From: Ectothiorhodospiraceae bacterium BW-2 | Lineage (GTDB): Bacteria > Pseudomonadota > Gammaproteobacteria > Thiohalomonadales > Thiohalomonadaceae | Direction of reading: 5' to 3' | NCBI GenBank assembly: GCA_008375315.1 | Contig: CP032507.1 | Location: 3,620,071-3,684,070 of the forward strand | DNA: 64,000 nt | Shown: one piece after another, positions 18,316 to 28,615 of the stretch | How positions within the stretch are numbered: the stretch's first letter is position 1 | Layout of the letters: each line of letters starts with the position of its first letter | Position numbers and translations under genes: made by a program | Notes under the pieces: generated by a model | What the model was told of the DNA's origin: nothing | The model's input: only the letters and a program-made list of their open reading frames with translations | Database searches by the model: none

Positions 18316-19191
18316 CTATATCTGTCCGTGACGGTCGATATAGCTGTCGCGCTCCGCTTTAGCGTGCCGATAGAGTGTTAATACCGCCTCACTATCACCA
18401 CGCTCAATCGCTAATGAGAGCTCTGTTAACTGCTGCTGAAACTGTGCGACCACCTGCAACAGCGCAGCGCGGTTACTGAGGGTAATATCGTGCCACATCT
18501 GCGGATCACTCGATGCAATACGGGTAAAGTCCCGAAAGCCGCCGGCGGCAAAGCGAAAAATATCGTCGTGATCATCCAGCTTAGCCAAGGTATCGACTAG
18601 CGTAAAGGCGAGTAGGTGGGGCAGATGGCTCGTCGCCGCGAGCACCTCATCATGCTTAGCCGCAGCCATCTTGACCACCTCAGCTCCAGCCATCTGCCAC
18701 AGGCGGCTCACCTGTTGCAGCGCCTTTGGCTCGGTCTTCTCTAACGGGGTTAAAATCGTTTTTCGTTGATAGAACAGCGTCGCCTCTGCCGCCTCCACCC
18801 CGCTCTGCTCCTTGCCGGCAATCGGATGCCCCGGTACAAATCGAGCCGGGATCTCCCCCCACGCCGCTCTAGCCGCTGCGATCACCGACAGTTTAGTGCT
18901 GCCCATATCGGTAATAAGCAGATCAGGCCGCAAAAATGGCTGTAAGTCGGCAAAGATTGCCGCCATCGTCCCGACCGGTGTCGCTACCACTATGAGATCA
19001 CTAGCGGGTACTAAGTCGGCTAGATCGGTACTGTAGTGATCGATGACCCCAAGCTCTACGGCTCGGCGCAGCGCTGTTTCAGAGCGGCCATAGCCATAGA
19101 TCGTGCCCTCATAACCGCCTCGGCGCAGTGCTAGCGCAAAGGAGCCGCCGATCAGGCCGACACCGATAAGGGTGATGCAGGTCACAGCCAC
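18316..19191 (-). CDS. tyrA: Prephenate dehydrogenase
   Basis: A 291-residue NAD-dependent dehydrogenase. The Rossmann motif GVGLIGGSFA is at the N-terminus, and the GHPIAGKEQSG segment near residue 120 is the prephenate-binding signature. It makes 4-hydroxyphenylpyruvate for tyrosine synthesis (or uses arogenate). No chorismate mutase domain is fused. It lies 17 bp downstream of aroF in the aromatic operon. Confidence 0.93.
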   Translation of the reverse strand: MAVTCITLIGVGLIGGSFALALRRGGYEGTIYGYGRSETALRRAVELGVIDHYSTDLADLVPASDLIVVATPVGTMAAIFADLQPFLRPDLLITDMGSTKLSVIAAARAAWGEIPARFVPGHPIAGKEQSGVEAAEATLFYQRKTILTPLEKTEPKALQQVSRLWQMAGAEVVKMAAAKHDEVLAATSHLPHLLAFTLVDTLAKLDDHDDIFRFAAGGFRDFTRIASSDPQMWHDITLSNRAALLQVVAQFQQQLTELSLAIERGDSEAVLTLYRHAKAERDSYIDRHGQI

Positions 19192-19208
19192 ACGCTAACA
19201 GCCATTCT

Positions 19209-20225
19209 CTATAAAATACGATCTATCGCAGTGGCAATCTGTCGCAAACAGCCCATTAATTGATTAATCTCTGACGGAGAGATGGCTTGATCGGCATCAC
19301 ACCAAGCATCACACGGTGTGGGATGCACCTCAATTAACAGCCCATCGGCACCGGCGGCGACCGCTGCGCGGGAGAGCTCCGGCACCATCCACGCTTTGCC
19401 ACCTGCGTGGCTCGGATCGACAATCACCGGCAGGTGGGTCTCTCGCTTTAACACCGGTATCGCGGTTACATCGAGCATATTGCGATAGTAGGTCTCAAAG
19501 CTGCGCACCCCGCGCTCGCAGAAGATAATATTGTGGTTGCCGCCGGCAGCGATATACTCGGCCGCCATCAGCCACTCGTTAATAGTCGCCGCCATACCGC
19601 GTTTTAAGATCACCGGTTTATGCACCCGCCCCACCTCTTTGAGCAGATCAAAATTCTGCATATTACGGGTACCAATTTGAATCACATCGACATCGTGCTC
19701 CATAAAGGTATCGAGCATCCGAATATCCATCAGCTCGGTCACAATCGGCAAGTTGTGGCGTTTGGCGGCGTTGCGAAATATCTCTAACCCCTCAACCCCC
19801 TTCCCCTGAAAGCTATAGGGGCTAGTACGCGGTTTAAAGGCACCGCCTCGCATTAGCCGACAGCCGGCAGCGGCTACCGCATCGGCAGCGGCATCCATCT
19901 GCGCTTGGGTCTCGACCGAACAGGGACCTGCAATGACCTGAATCTCTCTCCCCCCTAAGGGCACCCCGTTAATATCGATAAGGGTGTCCTGCTCGTGGTA
20001 GGAGCGGGCGACAATTTTATACGGCTTCATGACCCGAATCACCTGTTCGACTCCCGGCAGCGCCTGCAGCAGCTCCTTATCGGCCAGATTCTCATCCCCA
20101 AGCGCCCCGATCACGGTGCGCTCAACGCCCCGAGAGACATTGCTCTCTAGGCCAAACTGTTGCAGTTTGTTAACCACGCCTTCGACATCGGCATCGCTAA
20201 CTTTTGAGTCCATAATAATAATCAT
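19209..20225 (-). CDS. aroF: DAHP synthase, AroF (I-beta) type
   Basis: A 338-residue 3-deoxy-7-phosphoheptulonate synthase of the Thermotoga/Bacillus type. An N-terminal ferredoxin-like regulatory domain (residues 1-68) precedes the barrel with AGPCSVET, MRGGAFKPRTSPYSFQG and DPSHAGG. It joins PEP and erythrose-4-phosphate in the first step of the shikimate pathway. The N-terminal domain usually gives feedback control by tyrosine. It sits between hisC and tyrA, so the operon holds both the entry and the exit steps of aromatic synthesis. Confidence 0.93.
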   Translation of the reverse strand: MIIIMDSKVSDADVEGVVNKLQQFGLESNVSRGVERTVIGALGDENLADKELLQALPGVEQVIRVMKPYKIVARSYHEQDTLIDINGVPLGGREIQVIAGPCSVETQAQMDAAADAVAAAGCRLMRGGAFKPRTSPYSFQGKGVEGLEIFRNAAKRHNLPIVTELMDIRMLDTFMEHDVDVIQIGTRNMQNFDLLKEVGRVHKPVILKRGMAATINEWLMAAEYIAAGGNHNIIFCERGVRSFETYYRNMLDVTAIPVLKRETHLPVIVDPSHAGGKAWMVPELSRAAVAAGADGLLIEVHPTPCDAWCDADQAISPSEINQLMGCLRQIATAIDRIL

Positions 20226-20262
20226 CAGGGCTTCAGTCCTTCACTATAGTCACATAAAAATG

Positions 20263-21375
20263 TTAGGCAGAGAGACTCTGCCGCAAGGCCTCGATAAAGA
20301 GCTGGTTCTCCTCCTCCAGACCGACACTCACCCGCAGAGAGTCGGGCAGCTCGTAGTTGGCCACCGGACGCACAATCACCCCCTGCTGTAACAGTTTTTG
20401 ATAGAGTTTGGCGGCATCTATCGGCGCCCGAAAGGTGATAAAGTTGCCGATAGAGTCGATAAAATCGATCCCCATGGCGTTAAAGCTCTCACTCAAATAG
20501 TCCAGGCCCTGCTGATTGAGTCGAACCGCCCGCTCAATATGGCTTACATTCTCTATCGACGCGGCAGCGGCTGCCAAGGCCAAACTATTGACATTAAAGG
20601 GGGGGCGCAGCCGGTTCATGAGATCAGCTAGCTCCGGTGAGCTAAGGCTATAACCGCAGCGCAGCCCAGCTAGGCCGTGCGCTTTAGAGAAGGTGCGCGT
20701 GACCATCAGATTGGGAAACTCCCCTAGCCATTGGGAGCTATCGGCTATCTCCTGCGGCCTCAGAGAGTGGGCATACTCAAAGTAGGCCTCATCGATAACC
20801 ACCACCACCTCTTCAGGTAGCTGTTTCATAAAGGCGTAGATAGTGCGGCTTGGCAGCCAGGTTCCAGTCGGATTATTGGGGTTAGCGATAAAGATAAGCC
20901 GCGTTTTAGGGCCAACGCTATCGGCCATCGCCGCTAGATCGTGGCCATACTCCCGTGCCGGCACCGCGATGCCGCGACCACCGACAGCGAGGGTCAAGAG
21001 CGGGTAGAGGGCAAAGGCGTGTTGAGAGTAGATCACCTCATCCCCCTGATTCACTAGGGCGCGAAGAATAAACTCCAGTGGCTCGCTAGAGCCATTTCCC
21101 AAGGTAATCTGCGCTAACTGAACACCGTGGTGGGCCGCCAGACGCTGCTTTAAGCGATAGCCGCTGCCATCGGGATAGAGCCAGCACTCCTCTAGCTGCG
21201 CTGCCATCGCTGTTTTAGCGCTTGGCGATGGGCCGAGGGGATTTTCGTTAGAGGCGAGTTTAACCACCCGTTCCAGCCCTAACTCGCGCTGTAGCTCCTC
21301 AATCGGCTTTCCCGGCAAGTAGGGGGTGAGCCGCTGAACCGCCGCCACCGCTTTCGCTCTAAAATCGAGAGCCAT
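20263..21375 (-). CDS. hisC: Histidinol-phosphate/aromatic aminotransferase (HisC)
   Basis: A 370-residue PLP aminotransferase of fold type I. LASNENPLGPSP near residue 40, NPNNPTG, and the PLP lysine in RTFSKAHGLAG are all present. Sitting inside a tyrosine/phenylalanine operon, it probably acts on phenylpyruvate and 4-hydroxyphenylpyruvate as well as histidinol phosphate, as suggested for HisC2 copies in Pseudomonas. It is 8 bp downstream of pheA. Confidence 0.93.
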   Translation of the reverse strand: MALDFRAKAVAAVQRLTPYLPGKPIEELQRELGLERVVKLASNENPLGPSPSAKTAMAAQLEECWLYPDGSGYRLKQRLAAHHGVQLAQITLGNGSSEPLEFILRALVNQGDEVIYSQHAFALYPLLTLAVGGRGIAVPAREYGHDLAAMADSVGPKTRLIFIANPNNPTGTWLPSRTIYAFMKQLPEEVVVVIDEAYFEYAHSLRPQEIADSSQWLGEFPNLMVTRTFSKAHGLAGLRCGYSLSSPELADLMNRLRPPFNVNSLALAAAAASIENVSHIERAVRLNQQGLDYLSESFNAMGIDFIDSIGNFITFRAPIDAAKLYQKLLQQGVIVRPVANYELPDSLRVSVGLEEENQLFIEALRQSLSA

Positions 21376-21383
21376 AGTGCCTC

Positions 21384-22472
21384 CTACATGACCGCCCGCG
21401 GAAAAGAGCCCAAAATCTTAAACAGCGTCGCCTCCCGCTCCAAAATTTGCAGCGTTTTGGCAATCGGCGGATCTTGTGAGTGGCCATCGATATCGACAAA
21501 AAAGAGGTACTCCCACAGCCCGTTACGGGAGGGGCGCGACTCGATACGGGTCATTGAGATACCATGATCGGCCAAAGGTTGCAGTAGCTGAAACAGCGCT
21601 CCGGGACGGTTTCGGGTCGAGAGCAGCAGCACAGTCTTATCATCCCCACTCGGGGGAACATCGCTCCGACCTAAAATAAGAAAACGGGTGGTATTGTCGG
21701 GATTATCTTCGATATTGCGATCGGTAATCGCTAACCCATAGATATCGGCTGCCGTCTCGCCGGCAATCGCAGCGGTATCGGGCTGCTCGCTCGCCCGTCG
21801 CGCCGCCTCGGCATTACTGCTCACCTCAATTAGCTCGACCTCACTGAAGTGGTGGTTCAGCCAGCGCCGACACTGTGCTAGCGATTGGGCATGGGAGTAG
21901 ATACAGCGCGGATCGCCGCGCGACTCGCTACGACGCATCAGGTGCTGATGGATACGAATCGTCACCTCACCCGAGATTTTAAGTGAGGAGTCGATAAGCA
22001 GATCGAGTGTATGGTTCACCACCCCCTCGGTCGAGTTCTCTACCGGAACGACCCCGTAGTCCACACTACCGGAGCTGACTTCACGAAAAATATCATCAAT
22101 CGTCCGCTGTGGCACCGTCACCACCGAGTGGCCAAACTGTTTTAGCGCCGCCGACTGAGTAAAAGTCCCCTCCGGCCCTAAAAAGGCGACCACCATCGGC
22201 TGCTCTAGCGCCAGACAGGCCGACATCACCTCTCGAAACAGCCGCGCCATCTCTTCAGCAGAGAGTGGCCCCTGCTGGCGCTGCTTAACGGTACGCAGCA
22301 CCTCAGCCTCCCTCTCAGGTCGATAGAACTGCACCTCCTGCTCACCGTCTAGCTGCTTGATAGAGGCGACCTCCTGCGCTAGGGTGGCTCGCTCATTTAA
22401 TAGCTGCTGCAACCGCTCATCTAGCACATCTATCCGCTGACGAATCTCGTTTAACCGTCCCACTGCTGCCAC
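21384..22472 (-). CDS. pheA: Chorismate mutase/prephenate dehydratase (P-protein)
   Basis: A bifunctional enzyme: an AroQ-type chorismate mutase in the first 90 residues, prephenate dehydratase with NSTEGVV and TRF in DNTTRFLIL, then a C-terminal ACT domain (RPGALFQLL, ESRP) that should bind phenylalanine for feedback inhibition. I start it at GTG 22472, which has AGGAG six bases upstream and gives 362 residues. The frame also offers GTG 22487, without a Shine-Dalgarno. It lies just after serA. Confidence 0.93.
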   Translation of the reverse strand: MAAVGRLNEIRQRIDVLDERLQQLLNERATLAQEVASIKQLDGEQEVQFYRPEREAEVLRTVKQRQQGPLSAEEMARLFREVMSACLALEQPMVVAFLGPEGTFTQSAALKQFGHSVVTVPQRTIDDIFREVSSGSVDYGVVPVENSTEGVVNHTLDLLIDSSLKISGEVTIRIHQHLMRRSESRGDPRCIYSHAQSLAQCRRWLNHHFSEVELIEVSSNAEAARRASEQPDTAAIAGETAADIYGLAITDRNIEDNPDNTTRFLILGRSDVPPSGDDKTVLLLSTRNRPGALFQLLQPLADHGISMTRIESRPSRNGLWEYLFFVDIDGHSQDPPIAKTLQILEREATLFKILGSFPRAVM

Positions 22473-22494
22473 ACTCAACTCCTGCACATGGCGG

Positions 22495-23664
22495 TTAGGC
22501 CAGATAACGGAGGGCTAACACCCCCTCAATCGACTGTAACTGCTGCACGATCTCAGGCGGGATCGGCTGCTCCACATCGACCAAAGTATAGGCAAGATCG
22601 CCCCGTGAACGGTTGACCATATCGATAATGTTCAGCGATGCAGCCGCTAAGGCGGAGGATATCTGCCCTAGCATATTAGGCACATTACTATTCACAATGG
22701 CAATGCGATACCCCCCATCAACTCGCGGCATCTGTACCTCAGGGAAGTTAACCGAGTAGGTCACATTGCCATTTTCGAGATAGTCACGCACCTGCTCGGC
22801 TACCATAATAGCGCAGTTCTCCTCCGCCTCACGGGTCGAGGCACCTAGATGGGGTAGCGTGATGACTCGCTCATGCCGCTTTAGGAGATTACTAGGAAAG
22901 TCACAGACATAGCCATAGACTTTACCGCTCTTAATCGCTGCGGCAACCGCCACATCATCCACAATGCCGTTACGAGCAAAGTTGAGAATAATGACATTAT
23001 CGCGCATTCGCGCCAGCCGTTCAGCGTTAATCAGATGTTGAGTCGCCTCAACTAGCGGCACATGAAAGGTGACAAAATCGACTCGGCTCAGCAGATCATC
23101 GACACTACCGGCCTGCTCAACGGTCGAGTCGAGCTTTAACGCCCCCTTAACGGTCAGACCGGGATCGTAGCCGATAACCCTCATCCCAAGAGCGATCGCG
23201 GCATTAGCTACCCGCACCCCAATCGCCCCTAAACCGACCACCCCTAATGTGCGTCCGGGGAGCTCGAAGCCGGCGAAACGCCTCTTACCCGCTTCGGTCT
23301 GCTTGTTAATGTCGCTATCCTCGCCCTCAAGTCCTCGGGCAAACTCCCACGCCGGCCCCAAGTTGCGACAGGCCATTAACATACCGGCTAACACCAGCTC
23401 TTTAACCGCATTGGCATTAGCACCCGGGGCGTTAAAGACGCAGATACCGCGTGCGCTCATCTTATCGAGCGGAATATTATTCACCCCAGCACCGGCCCGT
23501 CCGACCGCTTTAAGCGAGGCGGGAAGCGCCATATCGTGCATCTTAAAAGAGCGCAATAGGATCGCGTCGGGCTCATCGTGCTGATCGTCAATCAAATAGT
23601 TTCCAGCAGGAAAGCGCTCTAGGCCGACCGAAGAGATATTGTTCAGAGTCTGAATTTTAAACAT
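22495..23664 (-). CDS. serA: D-3-phosphoglycerate dehydrogenase
   Basis: A 389-residue D-isomer 2-hydroxyacid dehydrogenase with the NAD motif GVVGLGAIGVRVA near residue 150, Arg in NFARNGIVDD, a later Glu, and a His in TLPHLGAST. A C-terminal ACT domain follows (IAIVNSNVPNMLGQIS onward), typical of serine-regulated SerA. It performs the first step of serine synthesis. ATG 23664 was chosen because the upstream extension overlaps serC and is not family-like. It directly follows serC, so the first two serine steps are adjacent. Confidence 0.93.
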   Translation of the reverse strand: MFKIQTLNNISSVGLERFPAGNYLIDDQHDEPDAILLRSFKMHDMALPASLKAVGRAGAGVNNIPLDKMSARGICVFNAPGANANAVKELVLAGMLMACRNLGPAWEFARGLEGEDSDINKQTEAGKRRFAGFELPGRTLGVVGLGAIGVRVANAAIALGMRVIGYDPGLTVKGALKLDSTVEQAGSVDDLLSRVDFVTFHVPLVEATQHLINAERLARMRDNVIILNFARNGIVDDVAVAAAIKSGKVYGYVCDFPSNLLKRHERVITLPHLGASTREAEENCAIMVAEQVRDYLENGNVTYSVNFPEVQMPRVDGGYRIAIVNSNVPNMLGQISSALAAASLNIIDMVNRSRGDLAYTLVDVEQPIPPEIVQQLQSIEGVLALRYLA

Positions 23665-23677
23665 CAGCACCGCTCTC

Positions 23678-24754
23678 CTAGCCGTGACGCTTTTCAAAAT
23701 CGGCCATAAAATCGACCAGCGTCGCCACCCCTTCAAGCGGCATGGCATTGTAGATACTCGCCCGCATACCGCCTACCGAACGGTGCCCTTTAAGGGTTAC
23801 CAAACCGGCGGCAGCGGCCTCGGAGAGAAAGCTTTTATCGAGCGCTGCATCGGCGAGCGTAAAGGGCACATTCATCCAAGAGCGGCTCTCTTTGGCCACC
23901 GGATTGGCATAAAAACCGGAGTTATCGATAGCGCCATAGAGCAGCTCAGCCTTACGCCGGTTCACTTCGGCCATCTTCTCCAACCCGCCGAGCTCTTTTA
24001 GCCACTCAAAGACCAGACCGGCTAGATACCAGCTATAGGTCGGCGGCGTGTTATACATCGATTCGTTATCGGCATGGGTCTGATAGTTCAACATCGCCGG
24101 CACTGCGGCATCTGCCTGACCTATCAGATCGTCGCGAATAATCACCAAGGTTAACCCCGCCGGGCCGATATTCTTCTGTGCACCGGCGTAGATAATGCCG
24201 TAGCGGCTCACATCGATAGGCCGCGAGAGGATAGTCGATGACATATCGGCCACTAGCGGTGCACTACTCTCGGGCAGGTAGGGGAACTCTACCCCACCAA
24301 TGGTCTCATTCGGGGTGTAGTGGAGATAGGCGGCCCCCTCGGTCAACTCTAGCTCTGCCTGTGTCGGGGTGGTGCTAAAGTGGGTCGCCTCAGTGGTGGC
24401 GGCGATATTGACCGACCCTAAACGCTTCCCTTCGCCAATCGCCTTTTTTGACCAAGCACCGGTATGGATATAGTCGGCCGTCGCCCCCCCGCCCAACAGA
24501 TTGAGCGGCACCATCGCAAACTGAGTCGAGGCCCCCCCCTGTAGAAAAAGGACTTTATAGTTAGTCGGAATCGCCATTAACTCGCGAATATCGGCCTCGG
24601 CTTTGGCCGCAATAGCCATAAACTCTTTACCACGATGGCTCATCTCCATGACCGACATGCCACTCCCCCCCCAATCGATTAGCTCCTGCTGCGCCCGTAC
24701 CATGACGGCCTGGGGCAGCATCGCCGGCCCTGCACTAAAGTTATAGATCGTCAC
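23678..24754 (-). CDS. serC: Phosphoserine aminotransferase
   Basis: A 358-residue fold-type I aminotransferase starting with the typical [11 protein letters not shown] and carrying the PLP lysine in [12 protein letters not shown]. It makes 3-phosphoserine and also serves pyridoxine synthesis. Its start lies 14 bp inside the end of gyrA, so the two are probably translated from one message. The gyrA-serC order is shared with Pseudomonas. Confidence 0.96.
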   Translation of the reverse strand: MTIYNFSAGPAMLPQAVMVRAQQELIDWGGSGMSVMEMSHRGKEFMAIAAKAEADIRELMAIPTNYKVLFLQGGASTQFAMVPLNLLGGGATADYIHTGAWSKKAIGEGKRLGSVNIAATTEATHFSTTPTQAELELTEGAAYLHYTPNETIGGVEFPYLPESSAPLVADMSSTILSRPIDVSRYGIIYAGAQKNIGPAGLTLVIIRDDLIGQADAAVPAMLNYQTHADNESMYNTPPTYSWYLAGLVFEWLKELGGLEKMAEVNRRKAELLYGAIDNSGFYANPVAKESRSWMNVPFTLADAALDKSFLSEAAAAGLVTLKGHRSVGGMRASIYNAMPLEGVATLVDFMADFEKRHG

Positions 24755-27371
24755 TGTTTTCTATCCCCTCACTTGTGGTTATCTCAGTCGCGGTGGCTGA
24801 CTCTGGCAGCTCACCCTCCTCTTCATCCTCATCCCCGTTAGCGGCATCACTCTCGGCGATCCGCTCTAGGGCAATCAACTTTTCGCTATTGCCCAAATTG
24901 ATCAGTTTAACCCCTTGGGTATTGCGTCCGACCACCGAAATCTCATCGACTCGAATACGGACTAAAGTACCACCGTTGGTAATAAACATCACCTCATCGC
25001 TGCTATCGACCAGCGTCGTGGCAATCACACGGCCATTGCGTTCTGAAGTCTGAATCGCAATCACCCCCTTAGTTGCCCGCCCCTTGGTCGGAAACTCCTC
25101 CAACACCGTACACTTACCGTAGCCATTTTCGGTCGCACTCAACACTAACAGACCTGGCTGAACGATAATCAGACCAACCACCTGCACCGCTTCAGGCAGC
25201 GCAATCCCCCTCACACCCCGACTGACCCGCCCCATGGAGCGAACATCGCCCTCTCTAAATCGTACCGCCTTACCTTCAGAGGAGAAGAGCATCACCTCCT
25301 GCTCACCATCGGTAATCGCCACGCCGACTAGCTGATCCCCCTCGACCAGTTCGATAGCAATAATACCGATAGAGCGCGGATTGGCAAAGGCCGACAGCGG
25401 GGTCTTTTTGACCGTACCATGTGCCGTTGCCATAAAGACGAACCGCTCCCCCTCATAGCCATCAATCGGCAAGAAAGCGGTAATGCGCTCCCCCTCCTGT
25501 AGGGAGAGCAGGTTGACGATCGGTCGTCCGCGAGAGTTGTGCCCCCCTTGTGGGATCTCATAGACTTTAAGCCAGTAGAGTCGGCCTAAAGAGGAGAAAC
25601 AGAGGATGGTGTCATGGCTGTGGGCGACAAACATCTTATCGATAAAGTCATCATCTTTCGTCGCGGCGGCGCTGCGGCCGCGCCCCCCCCGTTTTTGAGC
25701 CCGATAGTCGGTGAGTGGCTGGGTTTTAGCGTACCCCTCATGCGACAGCGTCACCACTAAATCTTCGCGATTAATCAGATCTTCAATATTGACATCAAGC
25801 TGACTCGCCTGAATCTCAGTCCGGCGCTCATCGCCAAACTGCTCCCGAATCGCAATTAACTCCTCCCGAATCACCTCCATCAGACGCGATTCACTGCCGA
25901 GAATCTCTAACAGCTCCGCAATTCGCTCCAAAATCTGCCGATACTCGGCGACGATTCTATCCTGCTCCAGCCCAGTCAATCGGTGCAGTCTCAGATCGAG
26001 AATCGCCTGCGCCTGTACCGGAGAGAGGCGATAGCGCCCAGCCACCAGACCATAACTCTGATCCATCTCTTCCGGACGCGAGGCGGCAGCCCCTGCTCGT
26101 TCGAGCATATCGAGCACAACACCCGCCTCCCACAGCTGCGCTAATAGCTGCTCTTTCGCCTCCGAGGGGGTCGGAGCGGCCTTAATGAGCGCGATAATCG
26201 GGTCGATATTGGCCAGTGCGACCGCCAGCCCCTCCAGTATATGCGCCCGCTCTCGCGCCTTGCGTAGCTCATAGAGGGTTCGTCGGGTCACCACCTCCCG
26301 CCGATGGCTGATAAAGGCCTGTAGAATCTCTTTTAGCGTCAACAGTCGCGGCTGGCCATTATGGAGCGCTACCATGTTGATGCCAAACACACTCTGTAGC
26401 TGGGTATGCTTATAGAGGTGGTTGAGCACCACTTCGCTCATTTCACCCCGTTTGAGCTCAATGACCATCCGCATCCCCTCTTTATCCGACTCATCGCGCA
26501 GTTCGGATATCCCCTCTAACCGCTTCTCTTTCACCAGTTCGGCGATCTTCTCTAGCAGCTTCGCTTTATTGACCTGATAGGGGAGCTCAGTGACCACAAT
26601 GCGCTCCCGACCACTCTCCATCGACTCAGTATGGTGACGGGCACGCACATAGATTCGGCCACGACCGGTGGTATAGGCCTCTTGAATCCCCTGTTTGCCA
26701 TTAATAATCGCCGCCGTAGGGAAGTCTGGCCCGGGGATATGGCTCAGCAGCGTATTGATATCGATATCGGGAGTATCGATTAACGCTAACGCGCCATTAA
26801 TCACCTCAGTCAGGTTGTGGGGCGGAATATTGGTCGCCATACCGACAGCGATACCGGCGGATCCATTCACAAGCAGATTAGGCAGCCGAGTCGGCAACAC
26901 CTCCGGCTCCTGCTCCGACTCATCGTAGTTAGGGACAAAGTCAACCGTCTCTTTATCGATATCGGTCAGCAGCTCGTGGGCGATTTTGGCCATCCGCACT
27001 TCGGTATAACGCATCGCCGCAGCGTTATCGCCATCAATAGAGCCGAAGTTTCCCTGCCCATCGACCAGCATGTAGCGCAACGAAAACGGCTGCGCCATAC
27101 GCACGATAGTGTCATAGACCGCCGTATCGCCGTGGGGGTGATACTTACCGATAACATCCCCCACCACCCGTGCCGACTTTTTGTAGGGCTTGTTCCAGTC
27201 GTTGCCTAGCTCCCGCATCGCAAACAGGACTCGCCGGTGAACCGGTTTCAGACCGTCACGAACATCGGGCAGCGCCCGACCGACGATAACACTCATGGCG
27301 TAATCGAGATACGATTGGCGCATCTCCTCTTCAATATTAATTGGCAGCGTTTCGGCAGCAGTATCGATCAT
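24741..27371 (-). CDS. gyrA: DNA gyrase subunit A
   Basis: An 876-residue type IIA topoisomerase subunit. The catalytic tyrosine is Tyr122 in MRYTEV. The winged-helix region with [10 protein letters not shown] places Thr at position 83 and Asp at 87 in E. coli numbering. The C-terminal beta-pinwheel contains QKRGGRGRS, a GyrA-box, and the tail is acidic. Thr83 is the natural residue in some gammaproteobacteria and need not imply selected resistance. It heads the serC-serA-pheA-hisC-aroF-tyrA-aroA-cmk series. Confidence 0.98.
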   Translation of the reverse strand: MIDTAAETLPINIEEEMRQSYLDYAMSVIVGRALPDVRDGLKPVHRRVLFAMRELGNDWNKPYKKSARVVGDVIGKYHPHGDTAVYDTIVRMAQPFSLRYMLVDGQGNFGSIDGDNAAAMRYTEVRMAKIAHELLTDIDKETVDFVPNYDESEQEPEVLPTRLPNLLVNGSAGIAVGMATNIPPHNLTEVINGALALIDTPDIDINTLLSHIPGPDFPTAAIINGKQGIQEAYTTGRGRIYVRARHHTESMESGRERIVVTELPYQVNKAKLLEKIAELVKEKRLEGISELRDESDKEGMRMVIELKRGEMSEVVLNHLYKHTQLQSVFGINMVALHNGQPRLLTLKEILQAFISHRREVVTRRTLYELRKARERAHILEGLAVALANIDPIIALIKAAPTPSEAKEQLLAQLWEAGVVLDMLERAGAAASRPEEMDQSYGLVAGRYRLSPVQAQAILDLRLHRLTGLEQDRIVAEYRQILERIAELLEILGSESRLMEVIREELIAIREQFGDERRTEIQASQLDVNIEDLINREDLVVTLSHEGYAKTQPLTDYRAQKRGGRGRSAAATKDDDFIDKMFVAHSHDTILCFSSLGRLYWLKVYEIPQGGHNSRGRPIVNLLSLQEGERITAFLPIDGYEGERFVFMATAHGTVKKTPLSAFANPRSIGIIAIELVEGDQLVGVAITDGEQEVMLFSSEGKAVRFREGDVRSMGRVSRGVRGIALPEAVQVVGLIIVQPGLLVLSATENGYGKCTVLEEFPTKGRATKGVIAIQTSERNGRVIATTLVDSSDEVMFITNGGTLVRIRVDEISVVGRNTQGVKLINLGNSEKLIALERIAESDAANGDEDEEEGELPESATATEITTSEGIENSDDL

Positions 27372-27439
27372 CGGCTATCTCTAAAGACCATGTTGTTGTT
27401 ATGTAGTCGGGCGACTAAAGCGGGCAGTGCAGTTAGAAG

Positions 27440-27862
27440 CTATTTGACTACCCGCAGATTGGCGCGTTTCGGTCTATCGCCCCCTTTATCTCCCCCCCCT
27501 TTCAGTAGCTGAGGGCGTGAATCCTCACTCTTTGGCGGGGGTTCATCATCACGACTATCTTCCCCAAACACCATGCCCTTGCCATTTTCGCGGGCGTAGA
27601 TCGCCATCACCGATTCAACAGGGACATAGATGTGCATCGGCTTGCCACTGAAACGGGCATTTAGTTCAACTGCCTCATCGCCTAAATTGAGCTGATGCAC
27701 CGCTTCTAGGCTGATATTGAGCACAATACGCCCCTGTTCGACAAATTTTCTCGGCACAACCACCCCATCACCATCCGCATCGATCAGGAGATAGGGGGTG
27801 AGGTTGTTATCGATAATCCAGTCGTAGAGGGCTCGCAACAGATAGGGGCGGCTGGATGTCAT
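27440..27862 (-). CDS. sspB: ClpXP specificity-enhancing factor SspB
   Basis: A 140-residue protein with the SspB fold: SRPYLLRALYDWI at the start, a hydrophobic core ending in ISLEAVHQLNLGD, then IYVPVESVMAIYARENGKGM. A disordered charged tail ends in LRVVK, the short motif that docks on the ClpX zinc domain. It delivers ssrA-tagged proteins to ClpXP. GGAG lies six bases before ATG 27862. It follows sspA after 12 bp. Confidence 0.95.
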   Translation of the reverse strand: MTSSRPYLLRALYDWIIDNNLTPYLLIDADGDGVVVPRKFVEQGRIVLNISLEAVHQLNLGDEAVELNARFSGKPMHIYVPVESVMAIYARENGKGMVFGEDSRDDEPPPKSEDSRPQLLKGGGDKGGDRPKRANLRVVK

Positions 27863-27874
27863 TAAATACTCCAA

Positions 27875-28504
27875 TTACTCAGGTTGCATCTCTTTTTCGG
27901 CAGTGGTTAGGCTGGCGATAAAAGAGTCTCGTTCAAACATCCGTCTAGCATAACTTTGCAGCGCTGTGGTCTGTTTGGGCAGATTGACGCCCAACACCGG
28001 CAAGCGCCATAACAGCGGTACCAGACTACAATCGACCAGACTAAACTCCTCACTCATAAAGAAGGGCATCTGATCAAAAATGGGACTAACGGCAGTCAAG
28101 TTGTCTCGAATCTCCCGCCGAGCAACCGTTGCTTGGCGCTCACTGCCGGTAGTAATCGTCTGGTAGTGGCGATAGAGATCCTGCTCCACTCGATAGAACA
28201 TCAATCGATTGGAGGCACGAGAGACCGGATCGACCGGCATTAACGGAGGGTGAGGATAGCGCTCCTCCAGATACTCCATAATCACTTGAGAACCATAGAG
28301 CACCAACTCGCGATCTACCAGAGTCGGGGTGTTGTTATAGGGGTTGAGTTGAATAAGATCTTCATTCTCCTCATCAGCAGCCACCGAGATATACTCGGCA
28401 GTCACTACCTTTTCAGCCATCACTAAACGAACACGATGGCTATAAATATCACTATCATCAGAAAAAAGAGTAATCATGGAATGGCGGTTGGCTATGACAC
28501 CCAT
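27875..28504 (-). CDS. sspA: Stringent starvation protein A
   Basis: A 209-residue glutathione S-transferase-fold protein that binds RNA polymerase. The segments DIYSHRVRLVMAEK, NPYNNTPTLVDREL and EYLEERYPHPPLMP match SspA closely, including the PHP surface motif needed for transcriptional activity. ATG 28504 fits the family N-terminus; TTG 28531 or ATG 28477 are alternatives, since none has a strong Shine-Dalgarno. It lies downstream of petABC, the usual gammaproteobacterial order. Confidence 0.94.
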   Translation of the reverse strand: MGVIANRHSMITLFSDDSDIYSHRVRLVMAEKVVTAEYISVAADEENEDLIQLNPYNNTPTLVDRELVLYGSQVIMEYLEERYPHPPLMPVDPVSRASNRLMFYRVEQDLYRHYQTITTGSERQATVARREIRDNLTAVSPIFDQMPFFMSEEFSLVDCSLVPLLWRLPVLGVNLPKQTTALQSYARRMFERDSFIASLTTAEKEMQPE

Positions 28505-28532
28505 CAGTAGTAGAGCCCTGTTAACAGTCAAC

Positions 28533-28560
28533 GGTAGCGATACCCGCTGGTATCGCTACC
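28533..28560 (-). terminator. Perfect 12-bp hairpin between petC and sspA
   Basis: GGTAGCGATACC and GGTATCGCTACC are exact inverted copies around a 4-nt loop. There is no U-tract on either side. It could attenuate read-through from petABC into sspAB or protect an mRNA end; a factor-binding site is also possible. Confidence 0.5.
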
Positions 28561-28615
28561 CCCATCGATAGCTGCGGCTAAAACCGCGCTATGGTATCAC
28601 AAAAGAGAGTTAGCC

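Noticed and set aside
27404-27417. TAGTCG-GG-CGACTA as the gyrA-upstream terminator of sspB
   Set aside because: Only six base pairs with a two-base loop, too short to fold well, and no U-run.
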